Below are positions 49,979-59,686 of a stretch of DNA of 64,000 nt, piece by piece (within the stretch, counting starts at the first letter, position 1; each line of letters opens with the position of its first letter). This DNA is from Bacteroidia bacterium (GTDB lineage Bacteria > Bacteroidota > Bacteroidia > Chitinophagales > Saprospiraceae), in NCBI GenBank assembly GCA_030430845.1, contig JAUIKE010000020.1, positions 1-64,000 on the forward strand, in the 5' to 3' direction. The notes below the pieces were generated by a model. That model saw only the letters and a program-made list of their open reading frames with translations, ran no database searches and had not been told where the DNA came from. The translations under genes and the position numbers were made by a program.

Positions 49979-50890
49979 ATGCCTGAAACTTTTACGGTCG
50001 AAAAACTGCATCAACTTACCGGACATAATGCCTCTGTATTTTGCGTCGGTGATTTTAAAGGAACTTCCCGTTTCCTCTCAGCAGCGGGTGACGGCTGGAT
50101 TGTGGAATGGAACTTTGAAGATCCGGAATTGGGGAGGCTGCTGGCTAAGGTAGAGACACAAATTTTTGCCTTAAAATACCTGGAGAATACCGATACGATT
50201 GTAGTTGGAAATATGAATGGCGGCGTCCATTGGGTGGATCTTTTGCAGCCCGAAAAGACCCGGAACATTGCCCACCACAAAAAAGGCGTATTTGATATCC
50301 TGCATCATAAGGATCAGGTGCTGACTGCCGGTGGGGCGGGGCTACTCAGTAGGTGGAACATCGAAGACAAAAGAGCGGTGGAAAGCATCCATCTGACTAA
50401 TCAAAGTTTGAGGTGCCTGGATTTTCAAGCCGACAGAAATGAAATCGCAGTAGGTTCCAGCGATCATTCTATTTATTTGCTGGATGCCGATACCTTCCGC
50501 ATCCGTAAGCGCATAGAAAAAGCGCACGATAACTCCGTTTTTTCCATTCAATACAGCTCCGACGGCCAAAAGATATTTAGTGGAGGCCGAGATGCCATAC
50601 TCAAGGTTTGGGACCTGGAAAAGTTTGAATGTATCAATTCCCAGCCGGCCCATTGGTACACCATTAATGATCTGACGCTTTCACCGAACGGCCGCTGGCT
50701 GGCTTCTGCCAGTAGAGACAGAACCATCAAAATATGGGATGTCGAGACCTTCCAATTGCTCAAAGTACTGGACACCGTACGGGACGGCGGGCATATCAAC
50801 TCCGTTAACCGCCTCTTCTGGAGCTCTTTTGAAAATACTTTAGTATCTTGTAGTGATGATAGAAGTATTATTCTATGGAGTATTAAGTAA
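49979..50890 (+). CDS. WD40-repeat beta-propeller protein
   Basis: 303 aa, about seven WD40 blades and nothing else: LTGHNASVFCV, FLSAAGDGWIVEWNF, IYLLDADTFRIRKRIEKAHDNSVFSIQYSSDGQKIFSGGRDAILKVWDLE, WLASASRDRTIKIWDVE, TLVSCSDDRSIILWSIK. There is no signal peptide, so it is a cytoplasmic scaffold. Blades 5-7 are close to consensus and the first three are degenerate. The start is 91 bp from the divergent PPTase gene. Confidence 0.9.
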   Translation: MPETFTVEKLHQLTGHNASVFCVGDFKGTSRFLSAAGDGWIVEWNFEDPELGRLLAKVETQIFALKYLENTDTIVVGNMNGGVHWVDLLQPEKTRNIAHHKKGVFDILHHKDQVLTAGGAGLLSRWNIEDKRAVESIHLTNQSLRCLDFQADRNEIAVGSSDHSIYLLDADTFRIRKRIEKAHDNSVFSIQYSSDGQKIFSGGRDAILKVWDLEKFECINSQPAHWYTINDLTLSPNGRWLASASRDRTIKIWDVETFQLLKVLDTVRDGGHINSVNRLFWSSFENTLVSCSDDRSIILWSIK

Positions 50891-50910
50891 TTAACTGACA
50901 TCACGCTTAT

Positions 50911-51117
50911 AGGCCTGTGTGCCGCTGCGCTGCAGCTTTTTGAACGTCAGCTTTTTATAGCTCGGGTTAACACCCGAGCTTAGGAAGCTTTCGCCGCAAG
51001 CGGCTATTAAGCCAAGTTCCATAAACCGCGAAGCGGTGACAGCTTCTTGCCTACGGTGCCAACCGTAGGTATAAAAATGGTGTTAAATAAAGCTGCAGCG
51101 CAGCGGCACACAGGCCT
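50911..51117. repeat. Structured element: 29-bp closing stem with four internal hairpins
   Basis: The closing arms 50911-50939 and 51089-51117 are perfect complements, and weaker pairing continues outward to about 50891 and 51137. Inside are four separate hairpins: AGCTCGGGT/ACCCGAGCT (50959-50980), GCCGC/GCGGC (50993-51004), ACCGC/GCGGT (51025-51037) and CCTACGGT/ACCGTAGG (51050-51069). It lies between the WD40 gene and a membrane-protein gene on the same strand. It could be a folded RNA or a compound mobile repeat. Confidence 0.85.
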
Positions 51118-51189
51118 ATTTGCGTAACGTCTGTAACTAATTCAATGGTGATCCATATCGCAACTTGAACTAACTAAAAATTTCGAACC

Positions 51190-51624
51190 ATGACCCCAAC
51201 CATCAAATTTGGAACGCTTTTAGGTTTACTCCTTTTCGTCTTTGGATTATTTTTAAGATATTTTGGAATAGGTTCTCCCGCCATTATTCAGATCTTTTTT
51301 ATTGTTATTCCAGCCATGATGATCTTTGCTGCGATCAAAGCTTTTTTGCAAAAAGACCCACCCCGCCCTATTTACAACTACGGTAAAGGCTTACTGTTAG
51401 GGCTGGGAGTTGTTTTGATCGGAGCGATTATTTCTGCTGTCCTCAATACGGCCTGGAATTTTATAGATCCCATGCAGGAGATAACACTTTCGAACTTTAT
51501 CACTCATTTATGGCATGCTTTACCCGCCGGTTTTATAGCCGCCCTCTTGATGCCTATTTTGTTTTTTGGGAAAAACGAACGGTCCTTCAGCTTAAAAGAT
51601 GAGTTGTTGGATACCGACTTGTAG
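51190..51624 (+). CDS. Small four-helix membrane protein (DUF4199-like)
   Basis: 144 aa with four hydrophobic segments (about 6-24, 28-46, 66-86, 108-128) and a charged tail. The KFGTLLGLLLFVFGL opening and the general size resemble DUF4199-type proteins of Bacteroidota, but the match is only in pattern. The function is unknown. Confidence 0.65.
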   Translation: MTPTIKFGTLLGLLLFVFGLFLRYFGIGSPAIIQIFFIVIPAMMIFAAIKAFLQKDPPRPIYNYGKGLLLGLGVVLIGAIISAVLNTAWNFIDPMQEITLSNFITHLWHALPAGFIAALLMPILFFGKNERSFSLKDELLDTDL

Positions 51625-51637
51625 ATTATTCGGGCAA

Positions 51638-51668
51638 TTTTGAAAAAAAACGGAGTTTTTTTTCAAAA
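51638..51668 (+). terminator. Hairpin after the small membrane-protein gene
   Basis: 14-bp perfect arms (51638-51651 / 51655-51668) made of TTTTGAAAAAAAAC, loop GGA. The core A8C-GGA-GT8 has the same design as the centres of the nested elements. Confidence 0.75.
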
Positions 51669-51734
51669 AGAACCTTCCAAACTAATTTTTACTTCCTAGT
51701 TTTGCAGACTTTCCTAAGAGAAAACGTTGAGCAA

Positions 51735-52271
51735 ATGATTCTATCGGATACGAAAATTCTGCAGTGCATCAAAGATGGTGAAATTGTTATTGAGCCATTT
51801 CACAGGGATTGCCTGGGCACGAATTCTTACGATGTACACCTGGGAAAATACCTGGCTATTTATAAGGATCATATCCTGGATGCACGTAAGCATAACAAAA
51901 TTGAATACATCGAAATCCCGGAAACGGGTTTTGTCCTCCATCCCAATACCCTCTATCTGGGTGTTACGGAGGAGTATACAGAAACCTATAATTCTGTCCC
52001 TTTTTTGGAAGGAAAATCAAGCGTCGGTAGGCTGGGGATCGACATCCATGCTACCGCCGGGAAAGGAGATGTCGGATTTTGTAACACCTGGACTTTGGAG
52101 ATCAGTTGCACGCATCCGGTAAGGGTGTATGCCGGTATGCCGATCGGACAGCTGATCTATTTTGCCGTAGAGGGTGAAATCAAAAATTATTACAACAAAA
52201 AGGAAAATGCCAAGTATACTCAGCGTACCGACAAGCCGGTAGAGAGTATGATGTGGAAAAATAAGTTTTAG
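51735..52271 (+). CDS. dcd: dCTP deaminase
   Basis: 178 aa from the ATG at 51735; a TTG-initiated extension is not conserved. Trimeric dUTPase-fold motifs are present: MILSDTKILQCIKDGEIVIEPF, FLEGKSSVGRLGIDIHATAG (phosphate binding), GFCNTWTLEIS with the catalytic Glu, and AGMPIGQLIYF. It converts dCTP to dUTP for dTMP synthesis. Whether it also hydrolyses dUTP cannot be read. A hairpin closes the gene. With thymidine kinase at 19.3 kb, this is the second thymidylate-supply enzyme in the window. Confidence 0.93.
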   Translation: MILSDTKILQCIKDGEIVIEPFHRDCLGTNSYDVHLGKYLAIYKDHILDARKHNKIEYIEIPETGFVLHPNTLYLGVTEEYTETYNSVPFLEGKSSVGRLGIDIHATAGKGDVGFCNTWTLEISCTHPVRVYAGMPIGQLIYFAVEGEIKNYYNKKENAKYTQRTDKPVESMMWKNKF

Positions 52272-52273
52272 AT

Positions 52274-52325
52274 AACTTTAAGCCCCGCCAGTCAATGCAT
52301 GCCTCTACCGGCGGGGCTTAAAGTT
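52274..52325. terminator. Bidirectional terminator (dcd / reprolysin-like gene)
   Basis: 16-bp perfect arms AACTTTAAGCCCCGCC (52274-52289 / 52310-52325) with an unusually long 20-nt loop containing ATGCAT. It lies between convergent genes. Confidence 0.8.
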
Positions 52326-55300
52326 AATGGCTTATTATAACTTTCTTATTTACCTGACCCTGGGGACTTCTTATTTGGAAGAAAAACAGGCCGCTTGGCC
52401 AATCAATCGTTTCGATTGTTATATTTTCTTTACCCAGGCCCGTTAATTTTTCTCTGTAAATATTCCTTCCCAATCCATCCATAACTTCCAGCCAGCTGCC
52501 GGAAAGTTCACTCAAATCCACTTGAACATGGATCGATTGATCAGCGGGATTAGGAAACAGTCTTAGGGCCAATTTTTCCTCTAATTCCTGTGTATTGGTG
52601 ATAAAGGACTCGTCGATGAGTATGTTAAATCTTTCTTTATTGATCCAGCCCCCTTCCGGATTTTGAATGATGAAAGTAAATTCGTCAAAAGTGCGGCCAT
52701 TGTCATTGTTTAAATAACTCAGGCGTCCGGTATTAATATCTTCCTGGCTAAACTGACTGCCTGCGGTCAAAGTGCTTTGGTTCAGACGCAATGTACCGTT
52801 AGCAGGAAGGCTGACCAGTTGATAGATGAGCTCTTCATCACCGAACTTTAAATCTTCGGCTAAAAGAAAGTCGCGGTTAATAATGCGTTCAATACCGGGC
52901 TCCATTCGAAGAGTGTCATTCAACGAAAGAACAGGGGGACTGGGACTTAACTGGCTGCAAAATTCAATGGACCACTTCGACAAACCTCCCGAGGCTCCAA
53001 AGCCGGACTCGACCACCTGAACCTGCAACGTCCAGTCACCCGCAGCACTTGATCCGATGAATTGTTCCAATGAGTCTACCGGCTTGAAGGGAAGGCCGTC
53101 ATCAGGCGGGCATTCAATGCTGCTATTGGCTTCATCGTTAAAGCCGGATAAAAAACGAATGGTATTGCCACAATCCTGATCGTACAAAATCGCTTCCTGC
53201 CCTTCCGGACTGATCAGGGTAAAACGCAGGCTTTTGATCGGCTGATAATTTACATCAATGATGGGGATATTCACTTCCTCAATAGCTCCGCCTTCCGGTA
53301 CATTGATCGTGGAACGGATGGTAGGGCGCCCGGTGCCTGAAATATTAATGGGTACATCACCGGCACTATATGTGTTACAGGCAGAGCTGACCGTTTGAAA
53401 AACACTGGGTTCTAAGAAATTGCTGGAGCCACAGTTCGAGTTTTCTCCCTTAATCCTCCAAAAATACAAGGTGTTGGGCTCCAGTAAATTTTCAATGGTT
53501 AACTTGGTGTCCTGCAACTGACTACTTGAATAAAGTATGCTGTCTCCAAAAGCCGGACTGGTAGCTAACTCAAAAGTATAGCTTTCGGCATCCGGCACAT
53601 CTGTCCAGCTAAAATCAACAGAAACGGTAGACAAGCCGACAGACCCGTCAGCAGGACTCAATTGCTGAAGGCTGGAGAAATCATTGGCCTTGGTGATTAG
53701 CCTTAAATCCCGGTAGGTAGTATCTAGTTCCTCCGAAATAATTTGAACCTTCAAATCAAAAGTGTCGTTGACCCTTTCTTCTATGTAAATTTTTAGCTTG
53801 ACTTCCTGCATTTCGGTAGTAGGAGTAACCGTAGCTTCTGAGAATTCGACCACCGTCCCAATTGGCAAATCACCGATTAGCTTAAAGGAAATGGGCTCGT
53901 CAAATCCCATTAGCGAATTGTACTGGATCCGATATTCCGCCACATCGGGCAGGCATACTTGTGGGATGGCAGCTGGTGTGACATTCAGGTAAAAAGTCGG
54001 AGAGGTCGGCGGCCAGATTTCAAAGGTGTTATCTGCAACGTCAAAGAAAATATTATCGGCCGCTTCCACCATAATGCGGGCCGTTTGAGTGATGTAGTTA
54101 GGAATGACCACCATTGCTGAGCCATCATTTGGTGTGTTTTTTAGTAGTATTTTATCAAAATCCCTGCCGCCGTTGGTGCTCATAAGAATGTTTACATATT
54201 GGCAATCGACCGTGTCATTGTCGGTGTTGGCAACATCCCATTTTATCTCCTTTAAATCTCCGACTTCCCATTGCGCGCCAGGCTGGGAATGGCTCAATAC
54301 TTTGAATGGACCGGCAGTTGAGCTTGATTTGAATTGGACCTCTTCCCAATTGACGGCTCCGCTTTCCGGGTTATTATCTCGAACGGTGCAGCGAAAAGTC
54401 AGGTCCCTGTCGTATGTGGGTAGTACTTCCGAGCGGTCATATTCCTCTTCTACTACCTTTTGCAACATAGGGAAAAAACGGGTAGGTGAAGGATTTGGAG
54501 GCAGAGAACGAAACAAAGGAGAATTCCCTACCGGCGAACCCGGCTTACTATTCAAGGGGCCAATATCGAATTGTTCCCAACAGTAGGTCAGGGAGTCGCC
54601 GTTGGCATCAAAGGCCTGTGCAGATAACTTGAAGGGCGTTCCTACGGGTATGAAAAAACCATCCTCATAGGGAAGCATAACTTCCGGCGCTAAATTAGTC
54701 GTGCTTACCTGCTCCGCACAGGATTTGCCGCTCCCTTCCCGGCTGAGGAATAACATTTGCTGAAGAGAGATCGTGTGGTAGTAATCATCTGCCGTATTTT
54801 GAAGATTGTTGACGGCATCAAAGCAAATACCGGCGTACGACATAATAGTCGTTCCGCCCCCAGGCTCATAGGAGGTGGGCTGGAAAAGGTTATGGCAGCT
54901 ACTAAATGAATGGCTTGCCCCAAACTGATGCCCCACTTCATGACCAAAAACAGCAATGGTAAAGGGATCCCCTTCCGGTTTCGGCATAGTCGAAACACCT
55001 CCTGCCTTTTGGATGGTATTCACGCAGACTACCCCCGTATAGGCAATACCGTTGATAGAGGTGTTGGTTCCGACTACATGCCCCAAATCGTATTTTTCCG
55101 CTCCAAAGGCTACACTTAAATAGTTGGCATTTTCATCCAGCATTTTACCCGAATCTCCATTCGAATAAGGATCGTTGGCGGCGTCCAGGAAAATAATCTG
55201 GTCATTCTCCTCCGCTAATTCCAGAAATATGCCCATATCTCTTGCCATAACCTGGTTGAGCCGGTTGACAATCACTACAAGGGCCTCCAGGGCTTTCTCA

Positions 55301-55992
55301 ACCGTACCTCCATGGTAGGCAGTGTACTCTCCGGTACAGGCCACTGCAATGGTGTATTTTCTAAGTACTTGCGTATTGGCTTTGGGCTGGGGACTATCCA
55401 GGAACATCCGCACCATCTCTGCCTGGATTTCGGCATTATAATCATCCGACAGTTCATCTGTTCCGCATTGAAGAGCGGGTACTCCTCCGGGCTTTACATT
55501 GTTCTTTATCGCATAGCTGGTGTAGATGGTTTTGTCTTCCGAAGATTGGGGATCGATGAAATAGGTACCATCGGGTGTGCCGATAATGGCATGAAGGCCC
55601 TTGCTCGTCCAGCTAAAACGTGCCTGGTAAGCCTGAGCGTCCAGACTTATACCCTTGAAGGTCTGAATATGTGGGTATTTCCGAGCCAGTGCTTCGGGGA
55701 GTACCGGGGAGGGCTCTAAGCGAAAGCGAACCGCTTTTTTTGCTCCAAGAGGGAGCGTTAAAAGCATCGGAGATCCCGATTTTTCGGAATAGGCTTGTTG
55801 TAAAAATTGCTGAAGCTCAACGGGCTCCATTCGGAAGTCATAGGTTTCCTTCCAGGGGGCATCTTTTTTTTCAGTTTTCAGGAAATTAACTTGTTCTGGG
55901 CTTAGGCTGCTCCAGGCTCGGTATTCGGTTTGAGCAGATACACTCAATACCAGTCCGAACGCCGGCAGCAAGGCGATTAGAATAGATTTCAT
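52324..55992 (-). CDS. Secreted reprolysin-like metallopeptidase with FnIII, P-domain and T9SS sorting domain
   Basis: 1222 aa. Signal peptide (1-20) and propeptide (to about 200) are followed by an M12B-like zinc protease: HEVGHQFGASHSF (near 350-362, HExxHxxGxxH) and Met-turn TTIMSYAGIC. Then come Ig-like and unassigned regions (430-770), a fibronectin-type III domain (about 774-866, SPADGSVGLS...LYFWRIKG), a proprotein-convertase P domain (about 875-1015, ending WSIEFCSQ), a cadherin-like repeat (1020-1125) and a type A T9SS domain (1136-1222, RLFPNPADQS...KVIISH). It is an extracellular protease, probably degrading proteins outside the cell. Confidence 0.9.
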   Translation of the reverse strand: MKSILIALLPAFGLVLSVSAQTEYRAWSSLSPEQVNFLKTEKKDAPWKETYDFRMEPVELQQFLQQAYSEKSGSPMLLTLPLGAKKAVRFRLEPSPVLPEALARKYPHIQTFKGISLDAQAYQARFSWTSKGLHAIIGTPDGTYFIDPQSSEDKTIYTSYAIKNNVKPGGVPALQCGTDELSDDYNAEIQAEMVRMFLDSPQPKANTQVLRKYTIAVACTGEYTAYHGGTVEKALEALVVIVNRLNQVMARDMGIFLELAEENDQIIFLDAANDPYSNGDSGKMLDENANYLSVAFGAEKYDLGHVVGTNTSINGIAYTGVVCVNTIQKAGGVSTMPKPEGDPFTIAVFGHEVGHQFGASHSFSSCHNLFQPTSYEPGGGTTIMSYAGICFDAVNNLQNTADDYYHTISLQQMLFLSREGSGKSCAEQVSTTNLAPEVMLPYEDGFFIPVGTPFKLSAQAFDANGDSLTYCWEQFDIGPLNSKPGSPVGNSPLFRSLPPNPSPTRFFPMLQKVVEEEYDRSEVLPTYDRDLTFRCTVRDNNPESGAVNWEEVQFKSSSTAGPFKVLSHSQPGAQWEVGDLKEIKWDVANTDNDTVDCQYVNILMSTNGGRDFDKILLKNTPNDGSAMVVIPNYITQTARIMVEAADNIFFDVADNTFEIWPPTSPTFYLNVTPAAIPQVCLPDVAEYRIQYNSLMGFDEPISFKLIGDLPIGTVVEFSEATVTPTTEMQEVKLKIYIEERVNDTFDLKVQIISEELDTTYRDLRLITKANDFSSLQQLSPADGSVGLSTVSVDFSWTDVPDAESYTFELATSPAFGDSILYSSSQLQDTKLTIENLLEPNTLYFWRIKGENSNCGSSNFLEPSVFQTVSSACNTYSAGDVPINISGTGRPTIRSTINVPEGGAIEEVNIPIIDVNYQPIKSLRFTLISPEGQEAILYDQDCGNTIRFLSGFNDEANSSIECPPDDGLPFKPVDSLEQFIGSSAAGDWTLQVQVVESGFGASGGLSKWSIEFCSQLSPSPPVLSLNDTLRMEPGIERIINRDFLLAEDLKFGDEELIYQLVSLPANGTLRLNQSTLTAGSQFSQEDINTGRLSYLNNDNGRTFDEFTFIIQNPEGGWINKERFNILIDESFITNTQELEEKLALRLFPNPADQSIHVQVDLSELSGSWLEVMDGLGRNIYREKLTGLGKENITIETIDWPSGLFFFQIRSPQGQVNKKVIISH

Positions 55993-56107
55993 CTATGTAA
56001 TTTGTTTAACCTCTCAAATGCAAATCAAAAACAAATACAAAAATTGTAAATATTTATCAAAGATAGAGACATTTGTTGTAATTGAAAGTAATGAATTTGA
56101 CAAAAAC

Positions 56108-56157
56108 AATAGAGGCGGAGGTTGTTGTTTTGCAAAACAACAACCTCCGCCTCTATT
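56108..56157. repeat. 50-bp perfect palindrome at the end of the 1176-aa OMP gene
   Basis: Zero-loop, 25-bp arms centred on TTTTGCAAAA. It ends within the stop codon of the 1176-aa gene (stop 56156-56158) and lies 116 bp upstream of the protease start, both on the minus strand. It may terminate the upstream gene. Confidence 0.9.
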
Positions 56158-59100
56158 AGAAGATAGCTGCTATCTGTGCCCGCCCCACATGAACCACCCG
56201 GGCGCTGCCCGTTTTTCGGCCCTCGTAACCTATGTTGAGGCGCAGACTTTCCGAAAGCTGGCGGTCCAGATTGAGGTTCCATAGGAAATTTCGGCCTTTC
56301 TGTAGTCCGTTTAAGATGGCAAATCCGACAGGGCTGTTTGCGTTTCCGTCAAAATTAACCTGAACGAAAGAAAAATCGAATCGGATGGACATTTTGGTGC
56401 TTTGTGAAAAAGTGCCGTCCATTTTAAATTCATGGGTATCTGAACGGGCAGGCTCCGAATCAGTATTGACATTCTTGTTGTCCGTGAATCGGTAGGTCAA
56501 ACCGAATCGGAGGTTTTGACTGACAAAATATTTGAGCTGATTATCAAGCTCGTTAAACTCCAAATTGAAATTTCGATTGGCCGCTAATTCTGAAAGCGTT
56601 TCGTTCTGTCCCCGGCTCCAGCTGTTCTCAATACTGATCGTTCTGTTGATATTAATCCTGCTTTTTAGGAAATATTCCCGTCGTCCTTTACTTTCAAAAC
56701 CGGTGGTCTGAAGAAACTTATTGCGATTGTCAATTTGACCTATCTGAATGTCAAAATGCGGATTGCCCCTGTTAAAGAACAACTGGTTTCGGATGCCTGA
56801 ACTTAAAGCAATGAGGTTGGTGTCGACGAGGGCCAGCTCGAAAGGATTCCAGACGGTCACATCGGCTCCCTGCTGTGTCTTTCGGGAGATTTTGAGGTTG
56901 CCCTGGAGAGCAAATCTGCTCAGCATTTTTCGGATACCTTTTTTATTGAACCAGACTGCTTTTGGATTGATCTGGAGCGATTGATTGAGGTTGACATAGT
57001 CTGTTCGAATGAATTCGTTAGAGAAGGTAGCCACCTTTACAAAGTCGGCCCGGTCGCGGAAAGGAGCGATTTCCATTTCATTAGGCTGGATGATGCCGTC
57101 GTTGTTATAGAGAGAATCGAGCCAAATATGAGTGCCCTCCCCTCTAATCACCCGAATAAAAGTAAATTCACGCCGAGGCTCTTGCCCGGACCCCAGCTCG
57201 TAAGTCGTATTAGCGCGGATAGCTCCTTTGGCAAAAACAAGGCGGTTATCGACCCGCCCTAAATAAGTATCGCCTGCTTGTAAGTTACCTTCAAAATCAT
57301 CGCTGATCTCGAGTTGGCGGTAGGTCAAATTGCCGTTGAGTGAAAGGTTTTTGTTGATCTTTAATGCTCCCTGAAGATTCGCTTCCCTCGCCAGCGTTTG
57401 TGTAACGAATTGATCCCCATCCGGCTGAAAGTCCCGGCGTTGACTGAGGGAAAAACGAAATTGATCGGCTGCATTAGAACCACTTTCCAGGAATACCCGC
57501 ATCAGCTCGTACTTGAAGCTGGCATTGGTAAGGCTATCGCTCATTTGATCCAGTCTTCGGTTGTTTTCTATTTCGGTGTATAGGCCGAGACGCCAGCTTG
57601 ATTTAGGGTGTATGGTACGAATGAGCGATAATTTAGGCCGTAGAAAAGTTCGATCTTCGGTGAGGGCGTCTGCATTGAGCAAACTGGCAAAAGCCTGAAT
57701 ATCCCAGCCTGGGCTTTTGATGCCGGCCTCCAGGGTCTGACGGATCCCATTATATAAGGTGTCGCGATTGAAATAGCTGAAATCAAATTTCAGATCGAAG
57801 GACTGTGCCTTTTGTAAGTAGAGTTCGCCTGAAAGTAAGTTTTCGGAGGCCGGTAGAATGGTGCCGTCATTTTGCTTGCCTAGCAAATTCCAGTCTCTCT
57901 GAAACTCCGGAGATCGGTAGGGGCTTAATGGTTGAAAATGGCGGTGCTTAAACTCATATTGCAGTTTATTGGAAAGCCTCCAGCCTGTTGTTTGCTCGCC
58001 TAAGGGCCTGGTGGATTGCCAGGAACTTTGAAAGGCGAAGCCCTGGTCATCCTGGCTGTCGAGGCTGGAAAAGCGGTTGAGATCTTCCTGACTCCAGCTG
58101 AGTTCCATATCGATTTTATTATTCTCATTGATGTTCCAGCCGGCGCCTATGGATCCCATGGCTTGTTGCTTGGGTGCAATGAGCGGCCGGGTAGGGGAGT
58201 AGCTTCCATTTGGCCGGCAGCTGACGGGGTCAGGAGCGATCCACTTAAAAACTCTTTCATTAGCCGCCTTACTGTTATCTACTGCGTAATGGCCGTTGCC
58301 TTCTCCGACAAAAGTAAATTGCACTAATAATGGCGTTTGCTCTTCCGGGTTTTTATTTAAAATGAGTATGGAAAAAATAGAGTCCTGACCGCTGCAATTG
58401 ATCAGGCTATCCTGATAATAATAGCTGACGCGCGAGGAGCTGAGATCCTGCAGGGTGTCTATGGCATTGGAAAAAGCATGGTCGATCTGATCTCCGGCTT
58501 GTTGGAGGGCTAATTTTTCTGCATCCGTTAGGCGGCTGGTACGCGAAGGAGTTTTGCTGTCTTGCTGAGCTATAAAGCTGAGTCGCAGCTCGAGTTTTTT
58601 GGATTGCAGGCTGCTGTTAAAAGAAGTGAGCGAACGGAGAAATTGCTGGTCGGTATAATCAAACTCTACAATGATCCTGCTGTCTTTCGTGATCAGGTTT
58701 TTGTTGGTAAAAGTTATTTCACCCCGATTGTAGTCAATGATATAATCTTGATCAATGCCTCTGATGAGTAATCGGCCATCCAGCCATACCCTTTCTGTTC
58801 CGGATAAAATAATGATGAAGCTTTCATTTTCGGCCCCTCGCAAGGGATAAGGCCCCTGGTTGCCTTCTTGCTGTTGGAGAATATTACGGGCAAACTTTCC
58901 GCGGGCAACGGCCAGACTGGCGTCCGATCGTAAGTTCAAGCCTTCTCTTAATTCCAATGCATTCTGAACACTGACCCCCTGTAGTTTTTTAAAATAATTA
59001 ATGAAGTAACTATTTGGTCGCCCTAATTCGTAATCTCCTGCGATCAAACTGGTTTCTCCCTTTTTTAATTGGACAAAAATTTTGTCGAACTCCTTTAATG

Positions 59101-59686
59101 TTTGGGTATTCCCTTCAGGTTGAATCGGAATGTTTTCGTCCGTAATGGCAGCGTTCAGCTCGATGTCATTGCCAAGGGTTCCGGCCAGCTGCATATTAAA
59201 TCGGGAATTGAGTACGAGGTCCTGATTGTTGCCAAAGGCCAGGCTCCGGGCAAAAGTACCGGAGGAGTTAACAGAGCCCAGCTGCAGCCAGTCATTCGAG
59301 GACTCGGGGCGGTACCAGCCCATGAGTTGTTCCTCTTGCTCATTGGCTACAAAAATAGAGGAATCGAGGTGGGCCACTTTTTCATCTATGGCATAAGGCA
59401 GGACCCGGTATTGGATCTGAACGGGAAATGGAGTGGCAGTCGGAACATCCAGCCAATAGAAGTCCTTACCTTCAATTCTGAAAATGGAAGGAGAGAGCAA
59501 TTGGCCGTTCTTGTCCTTAATATTTACAGTGGCCGGCAAGATAAAAAAGCTGTCTAATTCGAACCGCTGTGGCTGAGGCCCATAAACGGTCTTGGATCGC
59601 AGGTTAGACAATAGGGAACGCTGGCCGTACATGCCTGTACAGAGAAAAAAAGAGAAAAGCAGGTATAGCCAGATTCGTTTTCTCAT
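56156..59686 (-). CDS. Large outer-membrane protein of unknown function
   Basis: 1176 aa with a signal peptide (1-21, ending MYGQ). Residues 25-330 are extracellular-type beta domains (LSPSIFRIEGKDFYWLDVP; ITDENIPIQPEGNTQTLKEFDKIFVQLKKGETSLIAGDYELG). From about 340 to the end the pattern of alternating polar and aromatic residues (FRFSLSQRRDF, SMRIRFDFSFVQVNF, ...LRLNIGYEGRK) is that of a large beta-barrel. The NIPIQ...EFDKIFVQ region recalls segments of the T9SS translocon protein SprA, but the length is half that of SprA and I do not claim homology. It is probably a conserved Bacteroidota OMP. Confidence 0.75.
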   Translation of the reverse strand: MRKRIWLYLLFSFFLCTGMYGQRSLLSNLRSKTVYGPQPQRFELDSFFILPATVNIKDKNGQLLSPSIFRIEGKDFYWLDVPTATPFPVQIQYRVLPYAIDEKVAHLDSSIFVANEQEEQLMGWYRPESSNDWLQLGSVNSSGTFARSLAFGNNQDLVLNSRFNMQLAGTLGNDIELNAAITDENIPIQPEGNTQTLKEFDKIFVQLKKGETSLIAGDYELGRPNSYFINYFKKLQGVSVQNALELREGLNLRSDASLAVARGKFARNILQQQEGNQGPYPLRGAENESFIIILSGTERVWLDGRLLIRGIDQDYIIDYNRGEITFTNKNLITKDSRIIVEFDYTDQQFLRSLTSFNSSLQSKKLELRLSFIAQQDSKTPSRTSRLTDAEKLALQQAGDQIDHAFSNAIDTLQDLSSSRVSYYYQDSLINCSGQDSIFSILILNKNPEEQTPLLVQFTFVGEGNGHYAVDNSKAANERVFKWIAPDPVSCRPNGSYSPTRPLIAPKQQAMGSIGAGWNINENNKIDMELSWSQEDLNRFSSLDSQDDQGFAFQSSWQSTRPLGEQTTGWRLSNKLQYEFKHRHFQPLSPYRSPEFQRDWNLLGKQNDGTILPASENLLSGELYLQKAQSFDLKFDFSYFNRDTLYNGIRQTLEAGIKSPGWDIQAFASLLNADALTEDRTFLRPKLSLIRTIHPKSSWRLGLYTEIENNRRLDQMSDSLTNASFKYELMRVFLESGSNAADQFRFSLSQRRDFQPDGDQFVTQTLAREANLQGALKINKNLSLNGNLTYRQLEISDDFEGNLQAGDTYLGRVDNRLVFAKGAIRANTTYELGSGQEPRREFTFIRVIRGEGTHIWLDSLYNNDGIIQPNEMEIAPFRDRADFVKVATFSNEFIRTDYVNLNQSLQINPKAVWFNKKGIRKMLSRFALQGNLKISRKTQQGADVTVWNPFELALVDTNLIALSSGIRNQLFFNRGNPHFDIQIGQIDNRNKFLQTTGFESKGRREYFLKSRININRTISIENSWSRGQNETLSELAANRNFNLEFNELDNQLKYFVSQNLRFGLTYRFTDNKNVNTDSEPARSDTHEFKMDGTFSQSTKMSIRFDFSFVQVNFDGNANSPVGFAILNGLQKGRNFLWNLNLDRQLSESLRLNIGYEGRKTGSARVVHVGRAQIAAIF

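Noticed and set aside
56156-59686. Calling the 1176-aa outer-membrane protein SprA
   Set aside because: Only a short NIPIQ...EFDKIFVQ region is reminiscent; SprA is about twice as long and its hallmark repeats are not visible.
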